A stretch of 64,000 nt of DNA from Trissonchulus latispiculum (Eukaryota; Nematoda; Enoplea; Enoplida; Ironidae), in assembly GCA_030248195.1 (NCBI GenBank), contig JASAND010030983.1, positions 1 to 64,000 on the forward strand, in the 5' to 3' direction. Shown piece by piece: positions 51,601-62,570 of the stretch. The notes beneath the pieces are model-generated. The model was not told the origin of the DNA. It searched no databases and saw only the letters and a list, made by a program, of their open reading frames with translations. Each line of letters starts with the position of its first letter. Positions within the stretch are counted from its first letter, which is position 1. The position numbers and the translations under genes are program-made.

Positions 51601-54372
51601 GATCAAAGTTTTTTAATAATAACAATAATTTTTTCCACGTGCTAGCGCCTATGTTTAACGATTATGGCTGGCAATTCCTAATTGCCGGCTGTGGGGAGAA
51701 ACTGTTCCTTATCTAGCTCATTTCTAACACGAGGTCGTAACCAAGGGACCTCCTACCTCAACTCAGGGGTGGGTCCCCACTCAAAGTCCCAGCTCTTTAC
51801 AAAACCCCGAAAAACACATATAAAAACAGAAATTTGGGCATAAGGCCCTTACTAGAAATTAAGGCCAATTAGGCCGTGGCTTGGTTAAAATAAATTAATT
51901 TAAAGTAAGGCCCGAAGGCCAAGAAAAGATGAATTTTTAGGCCAAGAGGGCCTTCTAGCAATTCCCTAAAAGTTGCGTTCCTAATGTGTAATTCTGGCCG
52001 AGCATAATGCGCTCAAATGGCCCTTAAGCGTGCGTGTGATGCTTCGTGTTGGCTCAGACCATCTTCTCTGACCTGTGTGGGTCAGAGGAGGTCCTAACTC
52101 GAGTCCTATGGGAGGGAGAAGTGCGTTGGGGATTCTCCGGCCAAAACGCTGGCACAGGAGACGCACTTTTAGAGGGGGGATACACGGCCGCTCTCGGCCG
52201 GAGCTGAAGCAAACACTGATGAAAATTTTGAATTTTCCAGTGAGCTGAGAAGAGTCTGACAGCTCACTGACCTTATGGCTTTTGCCGGGTCCTCTTTGAA
52301 GAAAGCAGGATTTCCAGAATTTTCTGGAAATCCTCTTTGTAAACTATAGACCCGACGCGGGCTGTTTGCACGCCTGGCCCACCGAATAGAGATTAATGGG
52401 GGTTTGGAGTTATAACCCTCCAAGCTTGACTGACCCCTTGTTTGATGAATTTCCCAAGCTGAATCCCAAGAAACTTTCCAGACTTTTTGGTTAACATGTA
52501 GGGGTAAGCAAATAGGAAGTTTGCTGCTTAAAAAATTAATTTTCTCGAATTAAAAAACAAAATAGTACGAAGTAAAGGCCGTTCGGGGTCTGTCATGAAA
52601 AAATAAACATTAATTGCCACTTTGACCGTAGTATTTTGTAAATTTTATGTTTATTCTTTTTAGGCGCTCCCTTGTTTCCAAGCCCCTTTCTTTCCTTTTG
52701 GGCGTGACCTTTCGGCCGAGAACAAGGGAGGCCGCTCGTTAATCCTAGCAACAATTGCTCTCCCTCACTGGAACGTAGAATCTCTACCTGAAGATACAGG
52801 AGGGCAATTGTTGCGCAAAATTAGCGCATACAACGAACTACGTAATTTTTTAGGTAATAAAAACTAGATATTAATATTCTACGTATGAAACTACCTAGAG
52901 TTAACTAATTTTTGTTTTCTTTTATTTATTTGGGAGAGGGTTAAGCCCCCTCCGAACCTATTTTCATACCTAAGGTGTGTACTAACTCCTTCTCTGCAAG
53001 GCAAATCTTTGCTGGGTGAGGGCCAACAGAAACCCAGAGAATGAATAGAGGAATGAATGAACGTAACAACACGTGATTGTTACGTTTTGTTACAAAATGT
53101 GCAATCCTAAGGCCAATATTATAAAATTAAAACGTAATCACCCAAAACTTTTTTGGCCTGCATCTTTCGCAATATTGGGAGTTAAAAGACCGGGTTTGGA
53201 TGTTTAGAATCAGGAAAGAATTGCCTTTCAGATAAGCCTAAGTTGTATTTTTACCAAAAATCTTCAAAATTCACTAATTATTACCAGATTACTACTAATT
53301 AGACCTAACTAACACCTATTAATGTCCATTAACGTTATTTCATGCGACTAACTAACGAATAATTACATTTTAGTGACCCATCTTCCAACATGTGAAGTTA
53401 GTAGCCGTATAAGCGTCTTTTAACAGAGTTTTCTTTGACAATTTGCTGCTTCTTATACAACACGTTTATTAAACTTTTCTCTTCATTAATGTAAAGAAAA
53501 TGGTTGGGCTAACAGCCTTTTAGGAGCTGAGAGATCACTGCAAAGACTCAATTTCTGAACTTTATTGAACTCAGCCCTTTCTATTGCACAAGTTTGGGGG
53601 TCGGGCAAACTTGGTCTTTTCAAACACTTTCTATAGCACTGGTTTCAACTGGCATGTTTCGAACGCAAATAGGAGCACTGGTGAAATGGCTCAGTTCTCC
53701 CTAAGCTACCTAATAGTAAACTGATCGCTCAACTAACTTTGAGATCGGTTTACTATTGTCCCTACCTAGTCAGAGCTTCCGTAACTAGAACAATGGTCCA
53801 CTCTGAACCTCAAATAGATTTCCTTCACTATACAGACCACAACAGTAATCTAGAATTCTTGGGTTTAATCAGAGTCTAATAGTAAAATATCCGTGTCCTC
53901 AACTTCAATGCAAGGTTACAAACATCTGGTATAATTATTCAACTGCGAACTAAGATTACAAGACAGATTATAACACAAAACTTTAACATATGGTTGTGGC
54001 CGACAAATTGGATTCGAGATAGAAAATGGAAGCTCAAGCTCTTCTCTCTAAACACTAGTTTCCACTCACAGGTTTACCTTAATCCAATGAAATCCGAAAA
54101 GTTGACAGTAAAGAGTAATCCACAGACAGAACAGAAATTGCGTACAGAGAATCGACTGGACGAGAATGGGGCGACTAACACAAAGCAAGACTTCAGACGA
54201 ACGTTAGCAGTGGCAACCAAGGCACAACTGGCCTATTCTATACGAAAACTGGCAAGCAGATACGGCGCAACAGCCAAGGCAACAATAATACCAGGTCTTT
54301 CAAGAACCGACCTCTCTCTAGCAGAGTCAACCCCAAACTGAAGTCCTTAGGTCAGTCACCCAACCCCGTCAC
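48601..54372 (-). other. Hairpin-rich non-coding stretch, possible long 3' LTR of the Gypsy element
   Basis: No gene seen. On the minus strand a TATA-type CGTATAAAGAG (near 49452) and a poly(A) signal AATAAAGGC (near 49080) are about 370 bp apart, as in an LTR. TGTGACTACC at 48685 and ..CCGTCACA ending at 54372 could be inverted LTR termini, which would make a 5.7-kb LTR. The other LTR is outside the window, so this is unproven. Perfect hairpins occur at 50143, 50221, 50695, 51421 and 52297. Confidence 0.3.
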
Positions 54373-56227
54373 AGTCCCGTTCACGTGCATTTCTCCTTTT
54401 TCGGTCCTTTTGAAAATTCTTTTAAGTTTTGCGTGTCTATTCAAAGGGAGATCCATACGTCATGATAAGCATGACGTATGCGTTTGCTCAAGGGCTCATG
54501 GGGTTCCCCAAATCTTCGTTTTAAGCCGATTAACCCCAACCCTTGAATTTGAACCCATAAATCGGAAAACACCCCCATTAACAGGATCGCTCATGCAAAC
54601 AGAAACATGCAATCAACTGTATCTCGAGAGGCATTTTCAAAGACATTTTCTACCATTTCCAATTATACAAGACTCCGACAGAAAAACAAAAACATTGCCT
54701 ATTTGAGCATCAATTAGAGACGGTTAAATTGCATTGAGAGTCAGTTAATGCACAATATTAGTTAGACAGTATTAGTTAGACAGAAGTTAGTTCAGTCAAA
54801 GTATTACATTCAAATGAAAACACAGATTCACAGAGTCAAGAGTTTGAGTCATAGGGATTCAACACAAGAAATTAACACACAAAACTTCGGCTTGTTTTTA
54901 ACTTGTTTTAGCCCAAAACCAAATTCTCTAACAAGGTTCAAAATCTTCCTATTACACTCTCCACCGCAAAAAATGGTACAAAGTTACACTAGGGGTGTGG
55001 ATTATCAAGACAAGAAGGTAAGTAGCAGTAATCGAATAGTACGGTCAGCCAAACACGAATACAAGCAGTGAAAATTATGGTACAAGTATGCTACGTGCAG
55101 TGCAGTGAACATAGTGAGTTTACGATCAGTTGAAAAGAATACAAGCATAGTGAGCAGTGTAAAAGCAAATGGCAGTAACTAGCACAAGACAGACGATGCA
55201 GTGCATTCATGGTGTTAGTTCAATAGTCAAACAAAGATCAGGATCAAAAATAGGCTTCACCGGTGAAAATGAAATTAATAGTTTGTCCGGCGGCTAGAAT
55301 ACGGTCAGTGGCCGAATCTTCGGAGGACTGGTGACGAGTCCAGCAGGGAGGCAACCAGGAGACTGTGGGGCAGGCCGCGTGTGCTGGAGATGCACAGGCA
55401 CGGCATTGGTCATGATCTGATGATAGTGAGGGGGTGTTTTAGCAGTTCTCTGGAGTGCCGGGAGAAGCCGGCGGTGCGGCGGGTATGCTAGTTCTGGTGA
55501 ACGAAGTTCCGGGATAAGCTGACGGAGCAGCGGTAGAGGTTATCCCAGACGCCGAAGTTCCGGGATCAGCTGACGGAGGAGCGGTGAGTGGTATCCCAGA
55601 CGTTGAAGTTCCGGGATAAACTGACGAGGCAGCGGTAAATTGAGGATGATGACCAGGACAAAAGGATGATCCGACCAGTGTTGGTAGAGAACCACTGCAT
55701 CGAGCCAAAAGGACCCAAAAAGTGCCATTGCTGAGAAACAGCCTAGAATGTATCGAACGACAACATGAGACATAGTACCCGAAACACGGTGGATGAGAAA
55801 TCACCCACCGACGAAACAGTAGCATAGCATAGGAACTAACTAGCCAATTCAACTAATTCTTTATGATAGCAGAAATGAAGCAAACCGAAGCAAAAGTGGT
55901 AATAATCGCCATCAAATTCAGCCTTGCCATGCGCGTATCGTGTTAGTCTAGTGCGCGTTCGTGTTACTAAAATCAAACCAGATTCCTCAGATGAGTTTTC
56001 GAAGTGCACGTAAGTTCCTAAGGTTAGCGAAGCATTAGAGAGTAACTGGCAAAACTAATACAAACTCAAGCAGTGCAACAGGGTGAGAAAGAAACAACAC
56101 AAAAAGGGTGCAACTCAGTCTAGGTGCAGTTTAGCTCTTGAATTGTGAAGCAGGCCATCCGGTGCAGTGATCCCTTGGCTCTAGTGTAGACCAAAGAAGT
56201 TAGGTACAGGAAACAGGAATTCTAAAA
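54373..56227. other. Gypsy 3' non-coding region, no secure gene
   Basis: A minus-strand frame at 55439-55852 encodes three ~18-residue repeats of the PGTSTSGIPLTAPPSA type after a Cys-rich start, but it has no family likeness and may be a chance frame over a tandem DNA repeat. The rest shows nothing recognisable. Confidence 0.35.
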
Positions 56228-57475
56228 CTATAGTCTAGCAAACTTAAACTGGACCAAAAGAGTGAATTTTGTGGACAGTTTATTATTCAAGCTAAGTATG
56301 ACAATGTATATATTTTCTGAAAGCTCAGAAATCAGAGATTTCAAAAATTTTAAAAAATTTTCAAATTTTCAAATTTCAAATTTCATAAATTTTGAAAACT
56401 GTAGGAAAAGAAAAAATAAACGAAAAGTAGTCGAGTTTGGTATCAAATGAAAGGTCTTGTTCAGGAGAACGCGAATATGTATCAATTAAGCGGGTTTGGG
56501 GCGGCATGTGGTTCCAGCGGGCCCATATCCCGAAAAATAAAAGTTGCTCCGATCGCTACAAACTTGGGCTCATTTGAAAGCTCTCATCCCGCTGAGTAAA
56601 AGTTATAATTGGGTCATCGCTCAAAAATGCTGTCTGTGAAAGTTATCCCTCTTTAAACCCCAAAAATGGGCTGTTTGGGCACTTTTGGAGGGTTTAATCC
56701 AGGCTAGCAAAAGCGGTGAGCTGAATCAAGTCAAGCCAGTGTGCTACATTTTGCGTCTCATCATTATACACAACTACGTGAAAATTGCAGCTTTGGATCT
56801 TCATGCATGCGTAAGATAAGCTAATTTAAACAAACTTCAAAGAAGCCGCCGTGTCGGTTCCTTTGAAGTTCGTTTAAATTAGCTTATCTTACGCGAGCGT
56901 ACAGATCAAAAGCTGCAATTTGCACGTAGTTGTGTATAATGATGAGACGCAAAATGTAGCACAGCCACTTGACTTGATTCAGCTCACAGCTTTTGCTAGC
57001 CTGGATTAAACCCTCCAAAAGTGCCCAAACAGCCCATTTTGGGGGTTTAAAGACGGATAACTTTCACAGACAGCATTTTTGAGCGATGACCCAATTATAA
57101 CTTTTACCCAGCGGGATGAGAGCTTTCAAATGAGCCCAAGTTTGTAGCGATCGGAGCAACTTTTATTTTTCGGGATATGGGCCCGCTGGAACTAAGTGCC
57201 GCCCCAAACCCGCTTAATTGATACATATTCGCATTCTCCTGAACAAGACCTTTCATTTGATACCAAACTCGACTACTTTTCGTTTATTTTTTCTTTTCCT
57301 ACAGTTTTCAAAATTTATGAAATTTGAAATTAGAAAATTTGAAAATTTTTTAAAATTTTTGAAATCTCTGATTTCTGAGCTTTCAGAAAATATATACATT
57401 GTCATACTTAGCTTGAATAATAAACTGTCCACAAAATTCACTCTTTTGGTCCAGTTTAAGTTTGCTAGACTATAG
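56228..57475. repeat. 1.25-kb near-perfect palindrome (foldback element)
   Basis: The left end CTATAGTCTAGCAAACTTAA and the right end, its reverse complement, are followed inward by about 610 bp of matching arms. The centre, with about 12-20 unpaired bases (AAGCCGCCGTGTCGGTT), lies near 56850. Arm differences are scattered single bases. No coding capacity; the mirrored frames at 56262-56450 and 57253-57441 are arm images. A target duplication is not evident. It lies inside the presumed Gypsy element. Confidence 0.9.
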
Positions 57476-58143
57476 TACAGACATGGGCACGGGTTTAACA
57501 GACAATAATTGCTACTCCCAAATGTATTCTACAAACAGTTAATTTTACTTCATCGCAAGTATTGTGCGTTCCAGTTTTCAAACGTCATCTCATAAAAAAT
57601 GTGCTACCATTCATTTGCGTTAGGATATCAGTGTAAACTACTAGTTCAAAGAAACTACAGAACCCGGGTGCTTTGGTGAGATGCTGCGGCTGCAAACAAC
57701 TGAAAACATAGAAAACCAACAGAACACGGGAGATAAAACAGAATACAGCAAAAACGGCGGTAACAATGAGCAACTCTCTCTCTAGTTAAGTGTCAAGGGT
57801 CAATGGGTCCGGCCATGGTTTTGGGCCGTAAATTCAAGGGACATCACCGTGTTAGCTTATTGTTACCTCACACGTGTGGTCATGCATACAGAGGTTAGTG
57901 GTGTTCAGTGTAACTTAACAGTACAGTAACAGGGACAGGACAACCAATTTCAGTATGGGGATTCGTTCAAACATTCCGTAAACAGGAAATTCTTGCTCTT
58001 TCGTGCCAATACTTTAAGGTTCTGCTTTCTCATTCTGCTTTTCACTGTTAAACTTCAAACGGGTCTTGCAAGGGGACAAGGGACTTCAAACTTCTCGCTT
58101 TTAGGGGGATGGGGACCACCCGAAACATCAAACAAACCGAGCC
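57476..58143. other. Gypsy 3' region, no gene seen
   Basis: Between the palindrome and the first accessory gene; nothing recognisable. Confidence 0.4.
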
Positions 58144-58842
58144 TTAAAAATCAACAGAAAGGAGATCATGCGGAAGTAGGGGATGCGCATTATGCGCATT
58201 CGCAAGCAAAGAATAGATCCGGAGGGCGGAGTGCTGCAGAAAAGTTCTGCCACGCCCCCGGAAACCAGGCAATTCGTGCAAAATGATAACAGACTCACTC
58301 ATACACAGACGGTTGGGACAAACCAGATTAGCAGGGCGCAACTGCTCAGCATGCTTCAAAAGTAGAGCCTTGGTGGGGAAGAAATCAAACTGTAACTGAA
58401 GGGGAACGGGATAGAAACGGAAAGGAACAGAATAGTACGAAAACTTAAAGCGCCAGAAACAGTGAACAGAAAGAGCGACACAGCATGACATCACCTCAGG
58501 ACCTAACAAACTAGCGGGGGAATAGGGGCGAAGAATACCTGCAGACGCAGGTCCACAGTAAACCTTTCCAGCATGATAGCAGATTTTGATCTCCGGCGGC
58601 AGACAGGCAGATTCGCACAGAGGACCCTTCTGTGCCTCAGACAGGAGCCATTCTCCCTCGGGACCAGGGAAATGAAGAAACCGATGAATCAGAGGACGGG
58701 GAACCGGCAGATCACCAGAATCAGAAGAATCAGAAGGCAATTGGATCTCAAGCTCAACAGAACTGTCAGAGGAGGAGGATCGGGAACTGGAGGATTCGCT
58801 GGAGAAATGACGGACGATCCAGGTAGAAACGCGCTCAGCCAT
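58144..58842 (-). CDS. Gypsy-associated accessory protein A (paralogue of 59030-59656)
   Basis: 232 residues from the ATG at 58842. The start is a Ser/Asp/Glu-rich low-complexity segment (SSESSSSRSSSSDSS), then an ordered domain with Cys pairs. The C-terminal 90 residues parallel the neighbour: LVCPNRLCMSESVIILHE, a Gly-rich loop, then LPHDLLSVDF. In the neighbour the same places read YRCPNVKCQSPYVVILHE and IPHDVLNFRM. Both also share a CVALSVHCFWRFKFSYYSVP / CTFLCVECWWRTTLSYFGVP segment. No known family. It lies downstream of the OTU gene in the position where Gypsy-type elements often carry extra genes. Confidence 0.6.
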   Translation of the reverse strand: MAERVSTWIVRHFSSESSSSRSSSSDSSVELEIQLPSDSSDSGDLPVPRPLIHRFLHFPGPEGEWLLSEAQKGPLCESACLPPEIKICYHAGKVYCGPASAGILRPYSPASLLGPEVMSCCVALSVHCFWRFKFSYYSVPFRFYPVPLQLQFDFFPTKALLLKHAEQLRPANLVCPNRLCMSESVIILHELPGFRGRGRTFLQHSALRIYSLLANAHNAHPLLPHDLLSVDF

Positions 58843-59029
58843 GGTACTGTAACAAAAAGGAAGGAAGGTAAAGAAAGGATAGCTCTAAGGTGCTCGGATG
58901 AGATAGATCTGGCGACTAAGACACTCTTGATGGTGGTTAACTAATGCTCTAAAAGGTTCTTGTGGAATTGAAGGAATAAGAATCGTAACTATAGGGAGAT
59001 TTGAGGAGATTGGGCAGGAACTTAGTACC

Positions 59030-59656
59030 TTACAACACATTAGGATGATAGACAGGACATTCACTGGGAATGCGCATGCGAAAATTAAGAACATCATGCG
59101 GAATAACCTCATGCAGAACATAGGGTATACGGGCAAGCAAGAACTTAGCTTCATCACACAACAATTGCATTCCATTAGTGTAATACCACCCATCAATTTC
59201 ATGCAAAATGACAACATACGGAGACTGGCATTTAACGTTAGGACAACGGTACATTCTACCACCAGAAGAGGGGACAAGCTGGCGCAACCTCAGTTTTAGA
59301 GGATCTCGGGACAATCGGACATCATCATGCAACGGAAATAAGGTAATGGGGACACCAAAATAACTCAACGTAGTACGCCACCAGCACTCAACGCAAAGAA
59401 ATGTGCAAACTTGTGCCAAAACGGGGCTTTGCAAATGAATTCGACAATTATTTCTAAAAAGACCAGACATACGGGGATCTGTGTAAACATCTACTGTTCC
59501 AGGTAACATTTTCAAACCATCAGGAAGCGCGTTTGGTTCTCGATACGGCCCTTGCATTTCAACGGGGCAATTCATTCCCATGAATTCACTTTCAACATCA
59601 TCACCCTCAACTTTTTCAACTGACAGGGAAACACCAATGATCAACTTTGGAGCCAT
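59030..59656 (-). CDS. Gypsy-associated accessory protein B (paralogue of 58144-58842)
   Basis: 208 residues from the ATG at 59656. It lacks the acidic Ser-rich leader of A but keeps the Cys-rich core: CTFLCVECWWRTTLSYFGVP, MYRCPNVKCQSPYVVILHE, then IPHDVLNFRM. CPNxxC may be half of a zinc site. Two tandem diverged copies that are both open indicate gene duplication under constraint. Function unknown. Confidence 0.6.
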   Translation of the reverse strand: MAPKLIIGVSLSVEKVEGDDVESEFMGMNCPVEMQGPYREPNALPDGLKMLPGTVDVYTDPRMSGLFRNNCRIHLQSPVLAQVCTFLCVECWWRTTLSYFGVPITLFPLHDDVRLSRDPLKLRLRQLVPSSGGRMYRCPNVKCQSPYVVILHEIDGWYYTNGMQLLCDEAKFLLARIPYVLHEVIPHDVLNFRMRIPSECPVYHPNVL

Positions 59657-60771
59657 GCTTCTCTACCACTTTCTAAAGTGCAAACGTAGTTTCAATCTCT
59701 TGTTAAGTTCTTCCCCTTTTTACACTTTTTACCCTGTGCACGAGTCGACAGTTAGGTCACAGTTTATAACGTTTTGCTCAACAACCAAATCTTCAGAAAC
59801 GCATTTAGAATGCTTAAACGTTAAATCACCCGTCCTTTCCAGATCATACCGAACAATACACAGTGCGTAAGGATTAGTAACATGCAACACAGACTAGCTA
59901 ACATAAACAAACAAACAGCTGATTAGTCGTATCTCTTTAGCTACTTAAGTCATTGCATTCCAATCACATTACATAGAAACGTAGAATCATTGCAGTTACA
60001 TTATTGCACATAATACAGTAACAATAGTAAAATGAAAAAATGGTTTTGTAGGTAGGTTTTGTCTTTGGTAGGTTTTCGACATTATATAACTTTTTTGGGG
60101 CATTTTGTTAACGATATTACTTTTTCTAGTACCTTTTGATGTTTTGTCAAATAAAATTCTCTATACAAAATTACAAATTAACCCTTACAATAACAAACTT
60201 GCGTAATTTTGGATGTTTTTCATATACAGTTTACAGCATTTTTATGGGGCTGAGTTTCAAACGGAAATCTTAGCTTTTGAGTGCAGCTGTATCCCAGATC
60301 GAACGTAGATTTGCTGCATTTTGTAACCTAACTATACAAAGGTTGCGGACCGTAACCTCTGCGAGCTTAGCCGATACCATCGGAAGTTGTTAAATCCGAG
60401 GCACTGTGCCAAACCTGGAGCGAATCGGCTTCAACTTAGTACAGTTCTTCCTCTAGTACTTATCGTATGTACTGAGGCAATGCCCATCGTGGAGCAACTT
60501 TATCATAATCCTGGTTCTAGATCAACGGCATTGTTGGTATTGCCGAGACCTCTTTTTCACAAAACAATTGTAGATAGCAGCTAGGGTAATTTTGGTCCAG
60601 CAAGAAGTGAAACAGTTTACAGACTTTACAATTTAGTGTGTAGAACACAGTGTTTTGCCTATACAGTTTAGAACAGATTATCCGCAAATAAATTCAAAAA
60701 TGAAATGGAACTTTACAAATTTACAGTAGATGCTATTTTACAAATCACAGAGCGGTTTAGCGTCCAAGTGG
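59657..60771. other. Spacer between accessory and OTU genes, no gene seen
   Basis: AT-rich; nothing recognisable on either strand. Confidence 0.4.
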
Positions 60772-61998
60772 TTACTCAGACGAGCGCAGATCCTTAATGG
60801 GATCTGAAGTCGTTCGCGTCAGGCGCTGTGAACGACGAAAAGGGTTTTCGAACAGTGGCGAGGGACCCGAAAACAGCGGGCTACTCGCAAACAATTTCTT
60901 AACGTCTGCATGGGAAGTGGTCTTGTCGGGTGCTTCGTGTGGGGAGGATTGCTGGGAAGACCCGCTAGTCAATTCAAGAGTGTTAATTTTGGGCACTTTG
61001 CCAGTGGGCCATTTACCATGGAAGGGTTCCCTCACAGACAGTACTACCATGAAATGGTCACTATTGATGTTATAGAGATAGAGGGTGCAACGTTCATACT
61101 CCTGCTCTTTTCCCAGGAGAGTTTCAGGTGTAAAAAGTTGCCAGGCCCATTCCTTCCCAAATTTAGAGTAGGACATTATAGGGGTGTGCAGCCAGGCTGC
61201 AGCCAAGAATAACTCGTCATCTGTAGCGAATTCTACAGCTTTCTGCAATCGTTTCTTGGTCTCCTTCATTTCAGGAAACATATTCCTAAACCGTTTCTTG
61301 TGCTCATAAGTGCAGAGAAACTCATACAGATCCTGTCGAATGTCGGTCCATGAGTCTTCTAGGCCTGTTAGTGCGAGCGAAAGTGCACGGTAATAACAAT
61401 TTCCATCCCCTAATACATCTAAAACTTCGTAGGGTTCATATAGCGGCATATGCTGCATCAGAACAGGTAAGTAGTGGCGAACCCGAAAACCCCGGAGGGC
61501 GGCCATTCTTTGCTGCCACTTTTCGTCAATGGGGTTAAAGAATTTACGCCGATTGTAATACAGAGGGTCCTGTTGCTGCGAAAGTGATTCATCCGACAGG
61601 TATTGTGGTGCGTCACTAGCCTCACTTGCAGAGTGATCACTTTGCACCTTAAGTAGCGGCCCCTTCCCTTTCTGCTGAGCGGGGAACAGCGGAACTCTTT
61701 TCTCGGAAACCGAGGCCACATTCTGGCGCTCTTCCGACGGAGGTTCTAGTTGCTGTGCACTTTTTCGCCTAGAGGCACGCGTCAGGGGCGCAGGCCGATT
61801 TTCCTGCTCCTTTTGAAGGTCGACGGCTTTCCTAGTTTCCTTTTTGGTTTCACTTTGGACGGGAAAAGAAGGTACTTTCTTCGCCGTCATAGGCTTCTTT
61901 GGAACCGTCGGTTCCGATTTCTCAGAGTTTGATTCTTGGTCCTCATCATGTTCTTGAATGGGTGCTGTGATCACCCGCGGTTCAACACATGGAAGCAT
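60772..61998 (-). CDS. OTU-domain cysteine protease encoded in a Gypsy element
   Basis: 408 residues from the ATG at 61998. Residues 1-180 are charged, Glu/Lys/Ser-rich and disordered. The OTU domain follows: VLDVLGDGNCYYRALSLAL (Asp and catalytic Cys), WTDIRQDLYEFL, DELFLAAAWLHTPI, and the late HFMVVLSVRE with the catalytic His. OTU proteases remove ubiquitin or ubiquitin-like modifiers. The gene follows the integrase, and a promoter was not identified. Fusion or co-transcription with the pol frame cannot be decided here. A basic C-terminal tail (FRRSQRLTR) is present. Confidence 0.82.
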   Translation of the reverse strand: MLPCVEPRVITAPIQEHDEDQESNSEKSEPTVPKKPMTAKKVPSFPVQSETKKETRKAVDLQKEQENRPAPLTRASRRKSAQQLEPPSEERQNVASVSEKRVPLFPAQQKGKGPLLKVQSDHSASEASDAPQYLSDESLSQQQDPLYYNRRKFFNPIDEKWQQRMAALRGFRVRHYLPVLMQHMPLYEPYEVLDVLGDGNCYYRALSLALTGLEDSWTDIRQDLYEFLCTYEHKKRFRNMFPEMKETKKRLQKAVEFATDDELFLAAAWLHTPIMSYSKFGKEWAWQLFTPETLLGKEQEYERCTLYLYNINSDHFMVVLSVREPFHGKWPTGKVPKINTLELTSGSSQQSSPHEAPDKTTSHADVKKLFASSPLFSGPSPLFENPFRRSQRLTRTTSDPIKDLRSSE

Positions 61999-62014
61999 GT
62001 TGTTGAACTGAATG

Positions 62015-62437
62015 TTAATACGCTTGGCGCGACGATTTCCGGCAGGGTATAAAAAATCCGAAGATTTTCTCTATTCGGCAGGGACCGGTTCTTTTGTCGA
62101 GCAGCTTGTAAACCTGATCACGTTTAGCGACATTAGATGCCTTGATCAGAACTAAATCTCCCACCTGATAATTTGGTTCTACAGCTCTCTTATTGTATTG
62201 CTCGTCCTGCACCTCACGGGCGGCGGCAGCCTTCTCGCGGGCCAGTGACCAAGCTAATTGTATAGCCTCAGTGGCCTCCCGAACGTAATCGAAACCGGAA
62301 TATTTACGGTCAGTGTGGATTGACACATTAGTTGCACTGGGCAAGACAGGATCCCAAGCGTGCAGCAGGTAGTGTGGTGTCTCTCCAGTGGTGGCGTTTA
62401 TAGAAGTATTGTAGGCGAACTGGCAAAACGGGATCAT
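62015..62437 (-). pseudogene. Gypsy integrase C-terminal part
   Basis: Contains FCQFAYNTSINATTGETPHYL, the integrase tail common to Ty3/Gypsy elements (AYN-x-S-x-x-x-x-TG-x-x-P), then EQYNKRAVEPNYQVGDLVLI, the usual post-integrase module. It is read in a different frame from the upstream integrase; the switch is near 62465. Confidence 0.85.
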
Positions 62438-62570
62438 ATTGTCCCATTTCCAGGTGATTTTCAGAAACCGTGGCCAACATATCTAATAACGTTCTATTCC
62501 AACGTTCGATTTGTCCGTTAGCAGCTGGATGGTACTTGGTGGTTTCAAGTTTACGTGTTTGAACGAGTGC

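Noticed and set aside
55439..55852. Repeat-containing minus-strand frame
   Set aside because: Probably a chance frame over a short tandem DNA repeat; no homologue recognised.
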